Source: Marinospirillum minutulum DSM 6287 (GTDB lineage Bacteria; Pseudomonadota; Gammaproteobacteria; Pseudomonadales; Halomonadaceae). From it: a stretch of 64,000 nt of DNA. The stretch's first letter is position 1, and each line of letters starts with the position of its first letter. This document shows positions 17,221 through 29,898 of this stretch, one piece after another. The stretch spans positions 1 through 64,000 of the forward strand of contig NZ_AULO01000014.1 in NCBI RefSeq assembly GCF_000422325.1, given 5' to 3'. The translations under genes were made by a program, and so were the position numbers. The notes under the pieces are model-generated. The model saw only the letters and a program-made list of their open reading frames with translations. It was not told where the DNA came from and ran no database searches.

Positions 17221-17685
17221 TTAATCCATATAAAGGCGACGAATAAAAGCTAACTCATGGGCTGGCTTTTTAGAATCGTAAGTCACCCGCAAGTTAAAAC
17301 GCATCGGGTCATCGTGAACAAAGCGGAAGGTGGCAAGATTAAAAACACCTTGGTTTTGACCCACCTGATGCGTATGAAAACTTAACCCATTTAACTGCCC
17401 TGCCAAGTTACCTGCATGACCAGAAACGCGTGCATTCACAGGTTCGCTAGAACCATCGGCTAGGCGATGCAAAACGGTTATTCGTATCATGCCTTGGCCT
17501 TTGCTACGCACCACGCCATAACCTTGAGCAACTTGAGGATTTAAAAAACTGGTTGGTAATACATCGTAGTAAATCTCGTAGTCACCCACTCGTTCCATAT
17601 TTTTATCTTGTGCCAAAAGCGTAAGCGGCAACAAGCTAAGAACAAACAATAACAACCCTGATAAGACAATATTTCGACGCAACAT
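17221..17685 (-). CDS. DUF4426 exported protein
   Basis: 154 residues with a clean Sec signal peptide (hydrophobic residues about 8-24, ending L-L-A-Q), so periplasmic. The mature domain is mostly beta, with Y-E-I-Y-Y-D-V-L-P-T-S-F-L near the start, matching DUF4426 proteins that sit between metW and rdgB in Pseudomonas and relatives. Its function is unknown; the position is conserved but does not explain a link to methionine synthesis. A good AGGAG ribosome-binding site precedes the ATG. Confidence 0.9.
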   Translation of the reverse strand: MLRRNIVLSGLLLFVLSLLPLTLLAQDKNMERVGDYEIYYDVLPTSFLNPQVAQGYGVVRSKGQGMIRITVLHRLADGSSEPVNARVSGHAGNLAGQLNGLSFHTHQVGQNQGVFNLATFRFVHDDPMRFNLRVTYDSKKPAHELAFIRRLYMD

Positions 17686-17706
17686 AAAATAACTCCTTAG
17701 TAAAAC

Positions 17707-18297
17707 TTAGCGACCAATTCTGTAGATAGCGACTTCACCAAATAAGTTCGGCAATAAACGCGCCTTCCAATGACTTTTATAAGCAAAATCGCCGACCGTT
17801 CTATCTAAAATCTTTATGCCTTTTTCGTGACACAAGGCTTCAAAATCCTTAAAGGTAAACAGATGAATATTAGGCGTGTCATACCACTGGTGCGGCAGGG
17901 TCTTAGACATAGGCATCTGACCTTTCCAGCTTAAATAAAAGCGGTTAGTCCAATGCGCAAAGTTAGGAAAGGTCACTATAGCTTCTTGCCCAACCCGCAG
18001 CATTTCTTCAAGAGCAAGATCTTGGCGCCTTAGCACTTGCAAGGCTTGCGTCATAATCACTGTGTCGTAACTGCTGTTTGCAAAGTTACTTAACCCACGA
18101 TTTAAGTCCTGCTCTAAAACATCGACACCCCGGGCAATACAAGCAGTAATTTGTTCGGCATCTATTTCTAAACCATAGCCAGTCACTGACTTGTGCTCTT
18201 CTAAATAGTGCAATAACTCGCCATCGCCGCAAGCCAAATCTAATACACGACTCTTAGGCTTTACCCAGTTAGCAATAATGGTTAAATCTTGGCGCAT
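17707..18297 (-). CDS. metW: MetW, methionine biosynthesis methyltransferase-like protein
   Basis: 196 residues. A class I SAM-dependent methyltransferase fold is shown by V-L-D-L-A-C-G-D-G-E-L-L near residue 19 and by Y-D-T-V-I-M-T-Q-A-L-Q. The sequence is typical of MetW, which always accompanies MetX in gamma- and betaproteobacteria and is needed for full homoserine acyltransferase function. It begins on the base directly after the metX stop codon, so the two are translationally coupled and probably act as a complex. Confidence 0.95.
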   Translation of the reverse strand: MRQDLTIIANWVKPKSRVLDLACGDGELLHYLEEHKSVTGYGLEIDAEQITACIARGVDVLEQDLNRGLSNFANSSYDTVIMTQALQVLRRQDLALEEMLRVGQEAIVTFPNFAHWTNRFYLSWKGQMPMSKTLPHQWYDTPNIHLFTFKDFEALCHEKGIKILDRTVGDFAYKSHWKARLLPNLFGEVAIYRIGR

Positions 18298-19461
18298 TTA
18301 ATTCACCTCCCCTGCCACTCGCTGCATATAGGCAGTAAATACCGCTTCATAGCGCTCATCAGGAATTAAAAAGGCATCGTGCCCGTGAGGTGATTTAATG
18401 CGTGCATAGCTAACGCGTTTTTGTGCTGCGGTTAAAGCATTCACTAATTCTTCAGAATGACGTGGCGAAAAGCGCCAGTCAGTACTAAAGCTAACCACTA
18501 AAAACCGGCACTGAATGGGCTCTAACGCCTTAATTAAATTGCCATCAAAGGCTTTGGCAGGATCGAAATAATCTAAAGCTTTGGTCATTAACAGGTAAGT
18601 ATTGGCATCAAAGCGTTCAGAAAAACTCTTGCCTTGATAACGCAAATAAGACTCCACTTCAAAATCGACACCAAAGCCGTAATTGAGTTTATCGGTACGC
18701 AGATCACGTCCAAATTTTTCACCCATTGAGTGTTCAGACAAATAAGTAATGTGTCCCACCATGCGAGCCAAGGCAACACCATGACGCGGAATCACTTCCG
18801 CCTCTTGGTAGCGCCCATCACGAAACTCTGGGTCTGACATAATGGCTTGGCGTGCCACCTCATTAAAAGCAATGTTCTGTGCCGATAACTTAGGTGAGCT
18901 AGCAACCACTACAGCATGACGTAGGCGTTGCGGATAACGTAACGACCACTCTAAAACCTGCATTCCCCCTAAACTACCACCCACCACTGCTGCCCATTGC
19001 TGAATACCTAAGCGGTCGGCTAAAAGTGCTTGAGAGTCCACCCAATCACCCACGGTTAATACAGGAAAGTCTGGGCCAAATGGCTGGCCAGTTGCAGGGT
19101 CTAGAGAAGAAGGACCGGTTGAACCATGACAACCACCCAAGTTATTCAGCGCCACTACAAAAAAATGGCGAGTATCAATCGGCTTACCCGGGCCAATATA
19201 AGCATCCCACCAACCTGGCTTAGAACCTTCTTCTGAATGGTAGCCAGCAGCATGATGATTACCAGATAAAGCGTGGCAAATCAGCACAGCATTACTGGCA
19301 TCCGCATTTAATTCGCCGTAGGTTTCTACCATTAATTGCCAGTCATGCAGAACACTGCCACTAGCTAGTTTAAGTGGCTGATTAAATTGACATATTTCTG
19401 GCTTCACCAGCCCAACAGAGTTATCGGGTGGAAAAGTATCTCCGTTACTGGAGGCGATCAT
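18298..19461 (-). CDS. metX: MetX, homoserine O-acyltransferase
   Basis: 387 residues of the alpha/beta-hydrolase MetX family. The nucleophile is S163 in G-G-S-L-G-G-M-Q. The Asp/His pair is expected in F-S-T-D-W-R-F-S-P and [22 protein letters not shown] marks the substrate pocket. It activates homoserine for methionine synthesis. In gammaproteobacteria with the metX-metW pair the acyl donor is often succinyl-CoA rather than acetyl-CoA; this cannot be settled from the motifs here. It is the first gene of the five-gene minus-strand block and is divergent from guaB. Confidence 0.95.
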   Translation of the reverse strand: MIASSNGDTFPPDNSVGLVKPEICQFNQPLKLASGSVLHDWQLMVETYGELNADASNAVLICHALSGNHHAAGYHSEEGSKPGWWDAYIGPGKPIDTRHFFVVALNNLGGCHGSTGPSSLDPATGQPFGPDFPVLTVGDWVDSQALLADRLGIQQWAAVVGGSLGGMQVLEWSLRYPQRLRHAVVVASSPKLSAQNIAFNEVARQAIMSDPEFRDGRYQEAEVIPRHGVALARMVGHITYLSEHSMGEKFGRDLRTDKLNYGFGVDFEVESYLRYQGKSFSERFDANTYLLMTKALDYFDPAKAFDGNLIKALEPIQCRFLVVSFSTDWRFSPRHSEELVNALTAAQKRVSYARIKSPHGHDAFLIPDERYEAVFTAYMQRVAGEVN

Positions 19462-19511
19462 GTAAGTGTGTATCCTTGTTAAAACAGTAAATCAATAGCA
19501 AGCCTGCTAAT

Positions 19512-19537
19512 CTAACATATCAAGATCAGGATGTTAG
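19512..19537. repeat. Inverted repeat in metX-guaB intergenic region
   Basis: CTAACAT at 19512-19518 and ATGTTAG at 19531-19537 form a perfect 7-base inverted repeat with a 12-base spacer, centre to centre 19 bases (about two helical turns). It lies about 50 bases upstream of metX and 130 bases upstream of guaB. The geometry fits an operator for a dimeric regulator. It does not match the PurR or MetJ box sequences that I know. Confidence 0.35.
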
Positions 19538-19580
19538 CTATCCTTTGCAAGTGTTTAGCAGCTAAATAGGCAATTAATAA

Positions 19581-21134
<1,554 letters not shown>

Positions 21135-21147
21135 AGGGTCTACTAGC

Positions 21148-22719
21148 ATGCAAGATATTCACGCGCATAAAATCTTAATTTTAGATTTTGGCTCTCAGTA
21201 CACCCAGCTTATTGCACGCCGCATTCGTGAGCTAGGCGTTTATTGTGAAATTCATGCCTATGACATGAAAGAAGCAGATTTATTGGCTATGGCACCTAAG
21301 GGCATTATTCTTGCTGGTGGTCCCGAGTCAGTAACAGCAAACGCCTCACCTCGTGCACCTGAAGTTGTATTCAACTTGGGCGTTCCTGTACTAGGTGTTT
21401 GCTATGGTATGCAAACAATGGCTGAACAGCTGGGCGGCAAGGTAGAAAGTTCTAACCAGCGTGAATTTGGCTATGCCCAAGTTCAGCTAGAAGCCGAAAC
21501 AGCTTTGTTCCATGACATTAGCGACCACCTAAAAGATGGCAAAAAGCTGCTTGATGTGTGGATGAGCCATGGCGATAAAGTGATTAGTCTACCCGAAGGT
21601 TTTCAGGTAACCGCTTCAACGCCTAGCTGCCCCATTGCTGCCATTAGCCACGAAGAAAAACGCTTCTTTGGTGTTCAGTTTCATCCAGAGGTTACTCACA
21701 CCCTACAAGGCAAGCGCATTCTTGAGCATTTCTTACTAGAAATTTGTGCTTGTGAAGCCCTTTGGACACCAGCACAAATCATTGAAGACATGATTACCCG
21801 TGTGCGTAATCAAGTAGGCGATAAAAAAGTACTACTAGGTCTTTCAGGTGGTGTCGATTCTTCTGTAGTGGCCGCTCTGCTACATAAAGCCATCGGCAAA
21901 CAGCTAACCTGCGTATTTGTTGATCATGGCCTACTACGCAAGAATGAAGGCAACCAAGTCATGGAAATGTTTGCCCAAAACATGGGTGTGCATGTTATCC
22001 GTGTGGATGCAGCCAAACTTTTCTTAGACAGACTTAAAGGCGAAAGTGACCCTGAAGCCAAGCGTAAAATTATTGGCAACACCTTTATTGATATTTTTGA
22101 TGAAGAAGCCACCAAGTTAACCGATGTTGATTTCTTGGCTCAGGGCACCATTTACCCAGACGTTATTGAATCGGCTGCGGTTAAAGATGGTAAAGCCCAC
22201 GTTATTAAGTCACACCACAACGTAGGTGGCCTGCCTGAAACCATGCGTATGGAATTAGTTGAACCCTTGCGTGAACTCTTCAAAGATGAAGTGCGTCGTA
22301 TTGGTGTTGAACTTGGCCTACCTCACGATATGGTTTACCGCCACCCCTTCCCAGGGCCAGGTTTAGGTGTACGTATTCTTGGTGAAATTAAACAAGACTA
22401 TGCCGACATTCTGCGTGAAGCCGACGCTATTTTTATTGATGAATTACGTGCTGCCGGTTGGTATGAAAAAACCAGCCAGGCCTTTGCCGTTTTCCTACCA
22501 ATAAAATCAGTAGGTGTGGTAGGTGATACCCGCCGCTACGAATGGGTTATTGCCCTAAGAGCTGTAGAAACCATCGACTTTATGACCGCACGCTGGGCGC
22601 ACTTGCCTTATGAGCTGTTAGAAAAAGTTTCTAGCCGCATCATCAATGAAATACCTCAGGTATCACGTGTTGCTTACGATGTTTCATCTAAGCCACCAGC
22701 AACCATTGAATGGGAATAA
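21148..22719 (+). CDS. guaA: GuaA, GMP synthase (glutamine-hydrolysing)
   Basis: 523 residues from ATG 21148, preceded by an AAAGGG ribosome-binding site; the longer frame back to 21061 overlaps guaB and is rejected. The N-terminal class I glutamine amidotransferase has nucleophile C85 (G-V-C-Y-G-M) and F-H-P-E-V. It is followed by the ATP-pyrophosphatase loop [10 protein letters not shown] and the C-terminal GMP synthase dimer domain ending I-E-W-E. It converts XMP to GMP. Its stop overlaps the start of tadA. Confidence 0.97.
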   Translation: MQDIHAHKILILDFGSQYTQLIARRIRELGVYCEIHAYDMKEADLLAMAPKGIILAGGPESVTANASPRAPEVVFNLGVPVLGVCYGMQTMAEQLGGKVESSNQREFGYAQVQLEAETALFHDISDHLKDGKKLLDVWMSHGDKVISLPEGFQVTASTPSCPIAAISHEEKRFFGVQFHPEVTHTLQGKRILEHFLLEICACEALWTPAQIIEDMITRVRNQVGDKKVLLGLSGGVDSSVVAALLHKAIGKQLTCVFVDHGLLRKNEGNQVMEMFAQNMGVHVIRVDAAKLFLDRLKGESDPEAKRKIIGNTFIDIFDEEATKLTDVDFLAQGTIYPDVIESAAVKDGKAHVIKSHHNVGGLPETMRMELVEPLRELFKDEVRRIGVELGLPHDMVYRHPFPGPGLGVRILGEIKQDYADILREADAIFIDELRAAGWYEKTSQAFAVFLPIKSVGVVGDTRRYEWVIALRAVETIDFMTARWAHLPYELLEKVSSRIINEIPQVSRVAYDVSSKPPATIEWE

Positions 22720-23174
22720 TGCCCCACAAGCCTGAATACTACATGCACCGAGCTTTAGAGTTGGCCGCCCAAGCGGCTGCTTTAGGTGAGGTGCCTGTAG
22801 GTGCAGTAATAGTCAATGCAGAAGGTGAAATTGTTGGGCGAGGGTTTAATCAATGTATTAGCCAGCAAGATGCAACGGCTCATGCAGAAGTTCAAGCCAT
22901 ACGTGATGCCTGCCAAAATACCCACAACTACCGTTTAAACCAGTGCACTTTATACGTCACCCTAGAGCCTTGTACCATGTGTATAGGCGCTATTCTCAAT
23001 GCACGCATTAAAACCCTTTATTACGGCGCTAAAGAGCCACGCACAGGAGTAATTGCATCCGTATGCAACCTACCAGCACAACCTTGGTTTAATCATCGGT
23101 TAGAAGTGAAAGGCGGTTTGTTGCAAGCAGCAGCTAAAAAACTATTGGAAAATTTTTTTCAGGCAAGGCGTTAA
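22719..23174 (+). CDS. tadA: TadA, tRNA(Arg) adenosine-34 deaminase
   Basis: 151 residues from ATG 22719, which shares a base with the guaA stop (TAATG), implying coupling; ATG 22710 in the same frame is an alternative adding three residues. It deaminates A34 of tRNA-Arg(ACG) to inosine. The zinc site is visible: H55-A-E57 with the proton-shuttling Glu, and P-C85-T-M-C88. V-P-V-G-A-V-I-V and Y-Y-G-A-K-E-P-R-T-G are family hallmarks. It converges with the GGDEF gene, 4 bases apart, with no terminator between. Confidence 0.95.
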   Translation: MPHKPEYYMHRALELAAQAAALGEVPVGAVIVNAEGEIVGRGFNQCISQQDATAHAEVQAIRDACQNTHNYRLNQCTLYVTLEPCTMCIGAILNARIKTLYYGAKEPRTGVIASVCNLPAQPWFNHRLEVKGGLLQAAAKKLLENFFQARR

Positions 23175-23178
23175 TAGG

Positions 23179-24378
23179 TTAGTCAGTGGCTGGCTCCATT
23201 GCCAAAGCAACATCACTTACAGCAACTTCATCTAAGGCTGTTTTATTAAGCAACGCCTCAGGTAACTCTTCTTCTCCAACAATACAGTTACGACCACAGT
23301 TTTTAGCTGCATAAGCGGCACTATCACCACGATGAATAAGGTCATTAATCGTTTCAGTTGGCCGATAAGTAGCAATGCCTAAAGAAGCAGTTAAAGCAAT
23401 GGCGGGTTGCCCTTCACCTAAGTTAATTTCTAACTGAGCAATATCAGCACGTAAACGCTCTGCAATGCGTAAGGCTTCGGCATAGTCGGTTTGTGAAAGT
23501 ACAACAACAAACTCCTCTCCGCCAATACGAGCAACATAGTCTACATCACGCAAACTACGATTAATTTCTTTAGCAACCGCTATAAGTGCAGCATCACCCG
23601 CTGCATGACCATAAGTATCATTCACCTGTTTAAAAAAATCTAAATCAATAAAACCTATAGAAAACTGATACCCGCCTCGGTCACTTAAACTCTTTTGACG
23701 ACGCAAAATACGCATTAAATGACGGCGGTTATACAAACCCGTTAAATCATCAGTAACGGCCAACTGTTCATTTTTAGCTGTTAGCAAAGCAAGGTGTTCA
23801 TTGCGCCTTTTTAAAGCAACACGCAGACTGCCTATTTCTACACCCAGCAAACTAACGCCAATTAAGCCCAACACAAAAACAAGACTAGTGATTAGCTCGT
23901 GCTGCCAATGTACAACAACAGGACTCCAAATTACCTGTGCTAAAATTACTAGCATATAACTACACAGCAGCAAAAAAGATAGAATAGGAAGGTGCTTAGG
24001 ATGGTAACGAAACACCGCAAACAGCAGAATCAATAAAAAATTAACAATCAGCAGCTCACGAACACCTGGCGCAACATACATACACACCAAAACCATCAAA
24101 AGCTGCCAGCCTATTTGCAGGCCAGTTAAGCTAGGATCAGAGCGACTTAAGTTTTTGTTGGTATGTATTAACCAAGGAAAGAGAGCATAACCAAGACTAG
24201 AAATAGCAAAGTAAGCTAAAAGCGATTCAACACTAAAAAAAACATAACCCAACTGCCAAGCAACCAGAACAACTAGACTATTGGCAAAGCCCGCACCAAC
24301 AGCCATAAGAGAACGCCTTAACCGCAGTTTTTGATCTGCAATTAGTTTTTGGTCGTCCTGTATTGCTTGAGAGTCCAT
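23179..24378 (-). CDS. Membrane diguanylate cyclase (GGDEF domain)
   Basis: 399 residues. The first ~190 form about six membrane helices with no recognised ligand domain, resembling the N-terminal membrane unit of many gammaproteobacterial diguanylate cyclases. Residues about 210-375 are a GGDEF domain with an intact G286-G-E-E-F active site and an RxxD inhibitory site (R-D-V-D) five residues before it, so c-di-GMP synthesis with product inhibition is predicted. L-A-V-T-D-D-L-T-G-L-Y-N-R-R opens the domain. A ~25-residue tail follows. The gene is divergent from mutY across 200 bases. Confidence 0.93.
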   Translation of the reverse strand: MDSQAIQDDQKLIADQKLRLRRSLMAVGAGFANSLVVLVAWQLGYVFFSVESLLAYFAISSLGYALFPWLIHTNKNLSRSDPSLTGLQIGWQLLMVLVCMYVAPGVRELLIVNFLLILLFAVFRYHPKHLPILSFLLLCSYMLVILAQVIWSPVVVHWQHELITSLVFVLGLIGVSLLGVEIGSLRVALKRRNEHLALLTAKNEQLAVTDDLTGLYNRRHLMRILRRQKSLSDRGGYQFSIGFIDLDFFKQVNDTYGHAAGDAALIAVAKEINRSLRDVDYVARIGGEEFVVVLSQTDYAEALRIAERLRADIAQLEINLGEGQPAIALTASLGIATYRPTETINDLIHRGDSAAYAAKNCGRNCIVGEEELPEALLNKTALDEVAVSDVALAMEPATD

Positions 24379-24578
24379 CTCTTATTCACCTTCAAATGAA
24401 ACAAGCAGTGCAAACCCACATAAAAATGCACTACTAATTTTTTGTTATTATGCCGCTTAAAATTATACTTTGGCTGATCAATTTATAGCCATCTATTACT
24501 AAATGCAAACACTAAAAAGCTTTACATATAAATTAATATCATCAATAAACAAGCCTAAAATTTCACTTAGAGAAAAAC

Positions 24579-25658
24579 ATGCCTTGCAACCCCTTTGCTA
24601 GCCAGCTTCTGCACTGGTATAAAACCCAGGGTCGTCAAAATTTACCCTGGCAAAAAAATCGTTTGCCCTACAATATTTGGGTTTCAGAAATCATGTTGCA
24701 GCAAACCCAAGTAGCCACAGTTATTGACTACTACCTACGCTTTATTGCGCGTTTTCCAGACGTTACCAGCCTAGCCTCGGCAACTAGCGATGAAGTGCTG
24801 CACCTTTGGAGTGGGTTAGGTTATTACACTCGCGCTAGAAACCTGCATCGCTGCGCTCAACAAGTGGTAAAAGAACACCAAGGGAAATTTCCAGTGCACA
24901 GCCTTACTGCTATGGAAAGTTTACCCGGCATAGGCCCCTCAACTGCTGCCGCTATCTGTGCCTTTAGTACCGGAAAAAGAGCCGTTATTTTAGATGGCAA
25001 TGTTAAACGTGTTGTTGCTCGCTACTTTGCAATTGAAGGCTGGTACGGTAAAGCTAAAGTTACTCGTAAACTTTGGCAAGCAGCAGATAAACTAACCCCT
25101 CACCAACAATTAGCAGAATACACCCAAGCCATTATGGATTTAGGGGCTACACTTTGTACTCGCAGCAAACCCAAGTGTGAAGTTTGCCCTGTAGCCAGTG
25201 GTTGCCTAGCAAAAAAACAGAGTCTAACGGCTGAACTTCCTACACCACGCCCTAAAAAAACACTACCCCAGCAAACACGCCATGCACTGGTTCTTTTAGA
25301 TAACCAAGGCGCTATCCAACTTGAAAAACGACCCGACCAAGGCATTTGGGGTGGTTTGTGGAGTTTTCCAGAGTTTTCTAGCCAACAGGCGTTACAAGAG
25401 TGGATAGTAGCTCACCAACCCTTAGCAAAACTTGAACCAAGTCTAAAAACCACCCAAAACCATTTATTTAGCCATTACCGTCTAAGCCTGACACTTAGCG
25501 TAGCTCGCTTAACTAAACCTCAGTTAGCAGAAAATAGAGCCAACTACACAGAGAAATTAAACTGGTATGATCAGCAACAGTTTGGAAACATAGGATTAGC
25601 AGCACCTGTCAAAAAGCTCTTACCCTATCTAGCCAAAATAAACTTAGGAGAAAGCTAA
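24579..25658 (+). CDS. mutY: MutY, A/G-specific adenine DNA glycosylase
   Basis: 359 residues. It removes adenine mispaired with 8-oxoguanine. Visible features: the catalytic Glu in S-E-I-M-L-Q-Q-T-Q-V; the helix-hairpin-helix L-P-G-I-G-P-S-T-A followed by the catalytic Asp in I-L-D-G-N-V-K-R-V; the [4Fe-4S] ligands C-x6-C-x2-C-x5-C around C-T-R-S-K-P-K-C-E-V-C-P; and a C-terminal NUDIX-like domain that reads 8-oxoG, with G-I-W-G-G-L-W-S-F-P. yggX begins at the next base, the conserved mutY-yggX pair. Confidence 0.96.
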   Translation: MPCNPFASQLLHWYKTQGRQNLPWQKNRLPYNIWVSEIMLQQTQVATVIDYYLRFIARFPDVTSLASATSDEVLHLWSGLGYYTRARNLHRCAQQVVKEHQGKFPVHSLTAMESLPGIGPSTAAAICAFSTGKRAVILDGNVKRVVARYFAIEGWYGKAKVTRKLWQAADKLTPHQQLAEYTQAIMDLGATLCTRSKPKCEVCPVASGCLAKKQSLTAELPTPRPKKTLPQQTRHALVLLDNQGAIQLEKRPDQGIWGGLWSFPEFSSQQALQEWIVAHQPLAKLEPSLKTTQNHLFSHYRLSLTLSVARLTKPQLAENRANYTEKLNWYDQQQFGNIGLAAPVKKLLPYLAKINLGES

Positions 25659-25934
25659 ATGTCCGCCACTGTTTTTTGCCGCAAGTATCAAAAAGATTTA
25701 CCCGCCTTATCGGTAGCACCACTACCCGGTCAAAAAGGCCAAGATATTCTAAGCAACATTTCAAAACAGGCATGGGATGAATGGATGGCACATCAGACAC
25801 GCCTGATTAATGAAAAAAGACTAAAGGTCTTTCAACCCGAAGCACGCAGCTACCTGCAAGAGCAGATGGAAAAATTCTTTAACAATGAAGCATTGGATGA
25901 AATTGAAGGTTATGTGCCGCCTAAAGATGCTTAG
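25659..25934 (+). CDS. yggX: YggX, Fe(II)-trafficking / oxidative-protection protein
   Basis: 91 residues, the standard size. The sequence starts with [10 protein letters not shown], containing the single conserved Cys, and continues [19 protein letters not shown] and [15 protein letters not shown], all diagnostic of the YggX family. Members protect Fe-S enzymes such as MutY from oxidative damage. The ATG directly abuts the mutY stop, so the two are translationally coupled. Confidence 0.96.
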   Translation: MSATVFCRKYQKDLPALSVAPLPGQKGQDILSNISKQAWDEWMAHQTRLINEKRLKVFQPEARSYLQEQMEKFFNNEALDEIEGYVPPKDA

Positions 25935-25966
25935 CTACTTTCGCTAAGCCTTGATTTGTAAGGCTT
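25929..25966 (+). other. Two overlapping, mutually exclusive hairpins at the yggX 3' end
   Basis: GCTTAGC (25929-25935) pairs perfectly with GCTAAGC (25943-25949), and AAGCCTT (25946-25952) pairs perfectly with AAGGCTT (25960-25966). The arms share bases 25946-25949, so only one hairpin can form at a time. The yggX stop codon lies in the first stem. Neither is followed by a T-run, so this is not a standard terminator; an RNA-processing or 3'-end-stabilising role is possible. Confidence 0.4.
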
Positions 25967-26000
25967 TGAAAGAAAAGAACAAAATATCTTCAAAAAGCAC

Positions 26001-26029
26001 TTGACGAGCAAGCTTAAAATCTATTTAAT
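26001..26029 (+). promoter_or_regulatory. Sigma-70-type promoter for the tRNA operon
   Basis: TTGACG at 26001-26006 and TTTAAT at 26024-26029 are separated by 17 bases, a near-consensus sigma-70 arrangement, ending 13 bases before tRNA-Phe. The bases just after the -10 (CGTCTCCG) are G/C-rich, as in stringently controlled stable-RNA promoters. No start-site evidence is available. Confidence 0.55.
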
Positions 26030-26042
26030 ACGTCTCCGTTGA

Positions 26043-26118
26043 GGCCAGATAGCTCAGTCGGTAGAGCAAGGGATTGAAAATCCCTGTGTCGGCGGTTCGA
26101 TTCCGCCTCTGGCCACCA
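26043..26118 (+). tRNA. tRNA-Phe (GAA)
   Basis: 76 bases including an encoded CCA. The acceptor stem GGCCAGA/TCTGGCC, anticodon stem AGGGA/TCCCT with loop TTGAAAA (anticodon GAA at 26076-26078) and T-loop GTTCGATTC are all present. First of three tRNAs in tandem. Confidence 0.97.
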
Positions 26119-26139
26119 ACAAAGATTTAGGTAATACGT

Positions 26140-26214
26140 TGGGGTATAGCCAAGTGGTAAGGCAGCTGGTTTTGGTCCAGCCATCCGGGAGTTCGAATCT
26201 TCCTACCCCAGCCA
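26140..26214 (+). tRNA. tRNA-Gln (TTG)
   Basis: 75 bases with encoded CCA after discriminator G. Acceptor TGGGGTA/TACCCCA, anticodon stem GCTGG/CCAGC with loop TTTTGGT, giving anticodon TTG, and T-loop GTTCGAATC are visible. Starts 21 bases after tRNA-Phe. Confidence 0.97.
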
Positions 26215-26230
26215 CCTAATTTTTAGTGAA

Positions 26231-26306
<76 letters not shown>

Positions 26307-26339
26307 CTAAAAAATCTAAGCTTTAAGCTTAACTATTAA

Positions 26340-26362
26340 ACAGCCTTCAGGGCTGTTTTTTT
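26340..26362 (+). terminator. Rho-independent terminator of the tRNA operon
   Basis: ACAGCC (26340-26345) and GGCTGT (26351-26356) form a stem with a 5-base loop, followed directly by a run of seven T. It lies 34 bases after tRNA-Thr. Confidence 0.85.
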
Positions 26363-26539
26363 GTTTTATAGTCTTAAACAGCCAGCAACACTCCCATCAT
26401 TAAAAAAAACTATCAACCTGATTACTTTAATCAAGTTGCTTAGCGCTGCCTAAAACCTTATTCTTAATTACATCCTGCTTAGATACCTTAGCTAGTAGGG
26501 CTAAAACACACCTTAATTTTGTTCTTAAAGGAGAAACAA

Positions 26540-27142
26540 ATGAGCGTACTAGTCACTCGTAAAGCACCCGATTTTGATGCACCCGCAGTTAAAGGCGACG
26601 GCACTATTGTTGATAGCTTCAAGTTGTCAGACACTAACGGCAAATACCGCATGGTATTCTTCTGGCCTTTAGACTTCACCTTTGTTTGCCCTTCTGAAAT
26701 TATTGCTCATGACAACCGCATGGCTAAGTTTGAAGAGTTAGGCGTTGAAGTGATTGGCGTTTCAATTGACAGCCAGTTCACTCACCACGCATGGCGCAAC
26801 ACTAGCCCAGACAAGGGCGGTATTGGTCCAGTTAAATTCACTATGGTTGCTGACGTTAAGCACGAAATTACTCGTGCTTACGGTATTGAGCACCCAGAAG
26901 AAGGCGTTGCACTACGCGCTTCTTTCTTAATCGACAAAGACGGCATCGTTCAGCACCAAACCGTTAACAACCTACCCCTAGGTCGTAACGTTGATGACAT
27001 GATCCGTATGGTTGAAGCACTTCAGTTCCACGAAGAACACGGTGAAGTTTGCCCAGCGGGTTGGACTCCTGGCCAAAAAGGTATGAAAGCAGACGCTAAA
27101 GGCGTTGCAGACTACCTAGCAGAAGCTTCTGACAAGCTATAA
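26540..27142 (+). CDS. Typical 2-Cys peroxiredoxin (AhpC/Prx1 type)
   Basis: 200 residues from the ATG at 26540, which has a strong AAAGGAG ribosome-binding site; the TTG 21 bases upstream is rejected. It reduces H2O2 and organic peroxides. The peroxidatic cysteine is C50 in F-V-C-P-S-E-I and the resolving cysteine C171 in E-V-C-P-A-G-W. The C-terminal extension (A-D-Y-L-A-E) of the Prx1/AhpC subgroup is present. Thioredoxin reductase follows after a terminator, suggesting that the thioredoxin system supplies electrons. Confidence 0.95.
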   Translation: MSVLVTRKAPDFDAPAVKGDGTIVDSFKLSDTNGKYRMVFFWPLDFTFVCPSEIIAHDNRMAKFEELGVEVIGVSIDSQFTHHAWRNTSPDKGGIGPVKFTMVADVKHEITRAYGIEHPEEGVALRASFLIDKDGIVQHQTVNNLPLGRNVDDMIRMVEALQFHEEHGEVCPAGWTPGQKGMKADAKGVADYLAEASDKL

Positions 27143-27178
27143 GCCTTAAGGCACCTAGCCTTATAGAAGTGCTAAACT

Positions 27179-27211
27179 GGGGGAACGGTGCAAACCGCTC
27201 CCCCTTTTTTT
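27179..27211 (+). terminator. Rho-independent terminator after the peroxiredoxin gene
   Basis: A G-run at 27179-27183 plus CGGT pairs with ACCG and a C-run ending at 27204, closing a GCAA tetraloop region, followed by seven T. It separates the peroxiredoxin gene from trxB, though trxB could receive some read-through. Confidence 0.8.
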
Positions 27212-27222
27212 ATGGTTTTTAA

Positions 27223-28935
<1,713 letters not shown>

Positions 28936-28946
<11 letters not shown>

Positions 28947-29889
28947 CTTTAACCTTTACACGGCTCCAGTGACCCGCCAAAAGCGCACCAGAAATATTGT
29001 GCCAAACACTGAAGATTGCTCCAGGTAAAGCAGAAGCAGCACCAAAATACTTAGCCGCTAAACCTGCAGCCAAACCTGAGTTCTGCATACCTACTTCTAT
29101 TGCAATAGTGCGGCATTCGCGCTCATCGCACTTAACCAATTTCGCACCAAAATAACCTGCAGCAAAACCAACAAGGTTATGCAGCATTACAGCCAAGGCA
29201 AGTAAAGGACCAAGCGTGGCAATGCGACCAGCATTCAAGCTAACAACAATCGCAATAACCAATAAAATACACAGCATAGAACCCGTAGCTAACGCATTAC
29301 CCGCCTTACGCAGCCGACGACCTAACAAAAGGTTTACCACCACACCCAAAACCACAGGTATAACCACTATTTTGGCAATATCCTGCATCATATTCACGAC
29401 AGGAACATCCAAGGTTTGTCCTACATAAAGTTCTACTAATAAAGGCGTAGCCACTATCGCCACTAGGGTAGAAACCAAAGTCATGGTAATAGAAAGTGCA
29501 ACTTTTCCACCGGCTAAATAGGTAATTACATTAGAAGAAGTGCCGCCAGCAGTGGCACCCACCAACACCATACCTGCGGTTATTTCAGGTGATAAAAGTA
29601 ACGCCTTACTAATAATAAAAGCAGCCAAGGGCATAACAATAAACTGAATACCCGTACCTATAAGCACCTTATGTGGCTGGGTAAATACTCGAATAAAATC
29701 AGTGGGTTTTAAGGTTAACCCCATAAAAAACATAATTAGTGCCAATAAATAGAAGATTAACTCACCTAGAGTAATAAAAGGTAAATCACCTAAGCCAATA
29801 AATAACTGTGGCTGAAAATAGGCAAGTGTTGCCAGCAACAACGCCCAAATAGGAAACATCTGATTAAACTGTTTCAACGCCTTGTTCAT
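28936..29889 (-). CDS. Bile acid:sodium symporter family (BASS) transporter
   Basis: 317 residues with about ten hydrophobic helices and typical BASS features: M-G-L-T-L-K-P-T-D-F, G-A-T-A-G-G-T-S-S-N-V-I-T-Y-L-A (sodium-site crossover) and E-V-G-M-Q-N-S-G-L-A. These carriers move organic anions, often pyruvate, pantoate or keto acids, with sodium. The substrate is not visible. It heads a short minus-strand unit with the DTW gene, 9 bases after the methyltransferase gene. Confidence 0.92.
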
Positions 29890-29898
29890 ACTTTATCC

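Noticed and set aside
26363..26539. OxyR box upstream of the peroxiredoxin gene
   Set aside because: ATAG and CTAT elements are present but not in the required N7-spaced order, so I cannot support a site.
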